A stretch of 28,132 nucleotides of DNA, taken from NCBI GenBank assembly GCA_023488645.1, contig JAMDDL010000063.1:1-28132 (forward strand). Reading direction: 5' to 3'. Made by a program: the position numbers and the translations under genes. How positions within the stretch are numbered: the stretch's first letter is position 1; each line of letters starts with the position of its first letter. The notes under the pieces were generated by a model. It was not told where the DNA came from. It saw only the letters and a program-made list of their open reading frames with translations, and ran no database searches. Positions 25,517 to 28,132 of this stretch are shown piece after piece. Origin of the DNA: Actinomycetota bacterium (lineage in GTDB: Bacteria; Actinomycetota; Humimicrobiia; Humimicrobiales; Humimicrobiaceae).

Positions 25517-25876
25517 CTAATAATCAAATCTTGAAACCCCAATGTGTATCAAGAGTGCTCTTTCAACATCAGTTAATAATTCTTCTGAAATTTTACCTGC
25601 AAGCCTTATCAGCCTTAACTTATCAGCTGTTCTTATCTGGTTACACTTTATCTTAGAATCAAATTGCAGACCGGAATCAGTTTTAGAAATAAAAACTTCA
25701 AATGGGTATACTTTTTCAGTAGAAGATGTTATTGGAATCAGTGTAACAGTTGAAGAATATTCATTATTTCTGTTATTTGAAATTATTAATGCAGGTCTGA
25801 CTTTCCCAATCTCATGTCCTATTACAGGCTCTAAAGACACCAGCCAGATTTCACTTCTTTTGGGATACTCAGTCAA
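25517..25876 (-). CDS. MazF/PemK-type endoribonuclease toxin
   Basis: A 119-residue MazF-family toxin, expected to cut mRNA at a short sequence. It shows the family start KRSEIWLVSLEPVIGHEIGK-type layout (KRSEIW...GHEIGKVRPALIISNN), the VTLIPITS strand, and IKCNQIRTADKLRLI with the conserved Gln and Arg-Thr. The start ATG overlaps the end of the antitoxin gene by 4 nt, so the two are translationally coupled. Length is normal and the motifs look intact. The cleavage site cannot be predicted. Confidence 0.9.
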   Translation of the reverse strand: MTEYPKRSEIWLVSLEPVIGHEIGKVRPALIISNNRNNEYSSTVTLIPITSSTEKVYPFEVFISKTDSGLQFDSKIKCNQIRTADKLRLIRLAGKISEELLTDVERALLIHIGVSRFDY

Positions 25877-26097
25877 TCAGGCCATCCTTCCATTGTTATA
25901 TTTTCCCATTCCTGATTTATTTTCTTATCTGAATTATATTCATTTTTATATCCTTCAATAAGAAGAGAATCTAATTTTTCCTTTTTATCCTTTTCAATTT
26001 TCTCAATTATTGCTTCTGTAATAAATTTACTTTTATTCTGATAAACTTCTATTGCTTCAGCAACTTTTTCAGGTAAAGTTATATTTAATCTTTTCAT
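25873..26097 (-). CDS. Ribbon-helix-helix antitoxin for the MazF-type toxin
   Basis: A 74-residue protein that begins MKRLNITLPEKVAEAIE, the beta strand and first helix of a ribbon-helix-helix DNA-binding domain, followed by KSKFITEAIIEKI, the second helix. The charged C-terminal tail with a WENITMEGW-type acidic aromatic end should wrap round and block the toxin. It precedes the toxin gene and overlaps it by 4 nt. As in other such pairs, it probably represses its own promoter. The operator was not located. Confidence 0.85.
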   Translation of the reverse strand: MKRLNITLPEKVAEAIEVYQNKSKFITEAIIEKIEKDKKEKLDSLLIEGYKNEYNSDKKINQEWENITMEGWPD

Positions 26098-26285
26098 ATC
26101 TTAATTAATTTTTTTGCTTATAATTAATAATACATATTATACACATTATTTACTGTATTAACAATATATCCATATTTGCTCATTAATAAAATTATTATGT
26201 TGAACTCTAAAATTATTATAATTTTTCTGAATTTTAATAATTTTTTATTTATATATTGACATTTATTTTATAATAACTACGAACT
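26098..26285. other. AT-rich gap upstream of the antitoxin and the RuBisCO-like gene
   Basis: No gene was recognised. A TTGACA at 26256-26261 and TATAAT at 26269-26274 occur only 7 nt apart, too close to be a standard promoter pair. Confidence 0.4.
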
Positions 26286-26310
26286 GTTATTATTATCAGA
26301 TAATGATAAC
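26286..26310. promoter_or_regulatory. 25-bp near-perfect palindrome, probable operator of the RuBisCO-like gene
   Basis: The sequence has 12-nt arms that pair except for one mismatched pair, around a central A; each arm reads GTTATyATTATC. The centre contains TTATCAgataaTGATAA. It lies about 140 nt before the RuBisCO-like gene, beside a LacI-regulator relic. It could be the binding site of the lost LacI-type regulator or of the TetR-type regulator downstream. Confidence 0.6.
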
Positions 26311-26422
26311 ATTTATTGTTAACATAAATACTAAAGTAATTTCAGAATATGGTTATGAGCCAAATTTTTTTGCTAAAAGCTTAAAATCAGGAAAATCCAG
26401 GACAATAGGATTAATTAAATAG
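26303..26422 (+). pseudogene. LacI-family regulator remnant (hinge region only)
   Basis: A frame of 39 codons reads VNINTKVISEYGYEPNFFAK and then SLKSGKSRTIGLIK, followed by a stop at 26420-26422. This is the last helix of the LacI DNA-binding domain plus the hinge (family V...T...V......GYxPN..ArsLksgkt.tIGlI). The helix-turn-helix proper is missing upstream and the whole ligand-binding domain downstream. It is a relic just before the RuBisCO-like gene, which it may once have regulated. Confidence 0.75.
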
Positions 26423-26452
26423 CATAAAATAACTTTTCAAGGTGAGAAATAA

Positions 26453-27724
26453 ATGATTAATAAGTCGCTGCATTTTTTACCAGACGGTTTTGATAGAGAA
26501 GAGTATATTATCTCAACCTTCTTTATTGAACTTCCTCCTGAAAAAGATATTATAAAATTTTCAGAGGTTTTAGCAGTTGATATGTCAACCGGAACATGGA
26601 CAGCAGTTGAAGGTGAAACCGAAGAAATGAGGGAAAAGTATGCCGGCAAGGTTTTATCATGTCATGAAATACCAAACTATGAATTTGAGCTGCCAGAGGA
26701 TATTGATAACAGAAGATATGTTGTAAGCATAGCCATTCCTTTTATTAACATTGGACCGCAAATTCCGATGTTACTTACCACCATAATAGGAAACATATCA
26801 GTTATGGGAAGAATTAAACTGCTTGATATAGAGTTTCCCAAAAAGTATTTGAAGGATTTTAAAGGACCTAAATTCGGGATAAATGGAATAAGAAAGCTTT
26901 TAAATATACCAGTGAGACCTTTACTTAATAATATGATAAAGCCATGTACCGGGTTTACTCCGGAAGTGGGAGCAAAATTCTTTTACAGTGCAGCTTCTGG
27001 CGGGGTAGATATCATAAAGGACGACGAACTTTTATCTGAAACACCATACAATAATAGAGTTGAAAGAATAAAAAAATATATGGAAATGGAAAAGTTAGCA
27101 TTTGAAATAAAAGGCGAGCATACGCTTTATTGCGTTAACATAACTGGTGAAGCTGACAAGCTTCTTGTTAGAGCAAAAGAAGCAATTGAAGCTGGTGCAA
27201 ACGCTCTTATGGTTAATTATTTAACTCAGGGGCTATCTTCGTTCAGATGTCTTGCAGAAAGCAATGAGATAAATGTTCCAGTACTTGCCCATCTTGATTT
27301 TAGCGGAGTTCTTTATGCAAATCCTTACGGCGGTCTTTCTTCTCATTTAGTTCTGGGTAAATTAGCAAGAATAATTGGTGCTGATATGATTGTATATCCG
27401 ATGGAATCAGGTAAATACAGATTGCTTGATGAAAGATACAGACAGATTGCTTATGATTTAATACTCCCTCTTCATAATATAAAACCTACTCTTCCAATTC
27501 CAGCAGGAGGTGTATATCCGGGGATTGTTCCTAAAATCATAAGTGAGCTTGGATTTGACTGTGCTATTTCAGCAGGTGGAGCCATCCATGGTCATCCGCT
27601 GGGAGCAGCAGCCGGAGCTAAAGCATTCAGGCAGGCAATAGATGCAGTAGTTGCAAATATAGATCTTGATGAATATGCAAAAAATCATGAAGAATTAAAA
27701 GTTGCACTTGAAAAATGGAAATAA
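26453..27724 (+). CDS. RuBisCO-like protein (form IV)
   Basis: A 423-residue member of the RuBisCO large-subunit superfamily. The metal-ligand segment GGVDIIKDDE is intact: Lys189, Asp191 and Glu192 match the carbamylated Lys201, Asp203 and Glu204 of true RuBisCO. Lys163 in MIKPCTG matches Lys175, but the residue two later, normally Lys177, is Cys165. The loop-6 region reads VYPMESGKYRLLDERYRQ, not the GKLEG of carboxylating enzymes. The C-terminal PAGGVYPG and GGAIHGHPLGAAAGAKAFRQA are family-typical. So it should enolise or decarboxylate a phosphorylated sugar-like compound, not fix CO2; the substrate is unknown. A good ribosome site (AAGGTGAG) precedes the ATG. A TetR-type gene follows after 107 nt. 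Confidence 0.88.
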   Translation: MINKSLHFLPDGFDREEYIISTFFIELPPEKDIIKFSEVLAVDMSTGTWTAVEGETEEMREKYAGKVLSCHEIPNYEFELPEDIDNRRYVVSIAIPFINIGPQIPMLLTTIIGNISVMGRIKLLDIEFPKKYLKDFKGPKFGINGIRKLLNIPVRPLLNNMIKPCTGFTPEVGAKFFYSAASGGVDIIKDDELLSETPYNNRVERIKKYMEMEKLAFEIKGEHTLYCVNITGEADKLLVRAKEAIEAGANALMVNYLTQGLSSFRCLAESNEINVPVLAHLDFSGVLYANPYGGLSSHLVLGKLARIIGADMIVYPMESGKYRLLDERYRQIAYDLILPLHNIKPTLPIPAGGVYPGIVPKIISELGFDCAISAGGAIHGHPLGAAAGAKAFRQAIDAVVANIDLDEYAKNHEELKVALEKWK

Positions 27725-27831
27725 TATTAATTGTTAATTCTTTGAATTTTAATTGAAATTTTTAATATATCTGTTAATATTTAAACAATTGTATTAAACA
27801 CCTGTAATATTTTTTAAATTAAAAACAGAAA

Positions 27832-28132
27832 ATGACTATTAGAAAAAATAATATAAATAATCCTTTAAAAACTAAAGCTAATAAAATAATTACCCCAACA
27901 AATGATAAAGTAAGCAAAAATGACACACAGGAAAGAATCATAAAGGCTGTAATTGAACTTATCGGCCAAAAAGGAAATATTAAGATAACGATAAGGGAAA
28001 TATGCAAAAAAGCAAATGTAAATCTTGCAGCAATCAATTATTATTTCAGGTCTTCAAAAAATTTATTCATCGCCATTGAAGATTATTTTACTGAAGAAAT
28101 AAACTCACTTTACAAGGTACTTGAAAAAAATA
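27832..28132 (+). CDS. TetR/AcrR-family regulator, N-terminal part (runs off the window)
   Basis: The frame is open from the ATG at 27832 to the end of the window. After a 30-residue basic, unstructured-looking leader it shows the TetR DNA-binding domain: TQERIIKAVIELIGQKGN, then KITIREICKKANVNLAAINYYF and RSSKNLFIAIEDYF, the classic helix-turn-helix with the YYF-K.L pattern. The ligand-binding domain lies outside. Position after the RuBisCO-like gene suggests local regulation. The long leader means that a later in-frame start is possible, but no other ATG is seen in the leader. Confidence 0.85.
   Translation, partial: MTIRKNNINNPLKTKANKIITPTNDKVSKNDTQERIIKAVIELIGQKGNIKITIREICKKANVNLAAINYYFRSSKNLFIAIEDYFTEEINSLYKVLEKN

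Noticed and set aside
26453..27724. True CO2-fixing RuBisCO
   Set aside because: Lys177 and loop-6 residues differ and no phosphoribulokinase is nearby.

Overview
This window is AT-rich DNA, probably from an anaerobic bacterium. The evidence is a cytosolic molybdopterin formate dehydrogenase with its own cofactor and maturation genes, a RuBisCO-like protein, and no sign of oxygen metabolism. The sequence does not fix the phylum. Low-GC Firmicutes or an AT-rich uncultured lineage would both fit. Several genes have no clear Shine-Dalgarno site, while others have good ones.

Region 1 (1-7748, all + strand) is a tight defence operon. It holds the tail of a probable helicase, an Eco57I-type DNA methyltransferase, a long prokaryotic Argonaute whose PIWI catalytic residues are lost, a SIR2-like NADase-type effector, and a radical-SAM protein with an unusual CX3CX3C cluster motif. 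Gaps are 2, 20, an overlap, and 5 nt. Argonaute plus SIR2 matches the known inactive long-B pAgo/SIR2 abortive-infection arrangement. The radical-SAM gene, and the coupling to a methyltransferase and possible helicase, are the parts I cannot match to a described system.

Region 2 (about 7900-13790) is a graveyard of broken genes around an IS91-type element. It contains a multiply deleted DUF262 gene, the 5' end of a probable nuclease-type gene, a headless second SIR2-like gene with a membrane-protein partner, the tail of a DeoR-type regulator, the IS91 transposase, a stop-riddled relic of unknown family, an intact higher-GC AAA/DUF4143 ATPase, and a Fic-like C-terminal relic. This pattern suggests repeated insertion and deletion beside the defence operon.

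Region 3 (13756-21549) is a formate dehydrogenase island. moeA is divergent from fdhA (Cys form, no Sec) and two electron-transfer subunits resembling sulfhydrogenase beta and gamma. Next come a short repeat tract, then fdhD and mobA. Together these genes could make the bis-MGD cofactor, insert it with sulfur, and connect formate oxidation to NAD(P) through the flavoprotein subunit.

Region 4 (21550-28132) is mixed metabolic and accessory DNA. It has a coiled-coil protein, a cysteine hydrolase, a DUF433 gene coupled to a truncated DUF5615 gene, a PfkB sugar kinase with palindromes upstream, a MazEF-type toxin-antitoxin pair, a LacI-regulator relic beside a 25-bp palindrome, a form IV RuBisCO-like protein, and the start of a TetR regulator cut by the window end.
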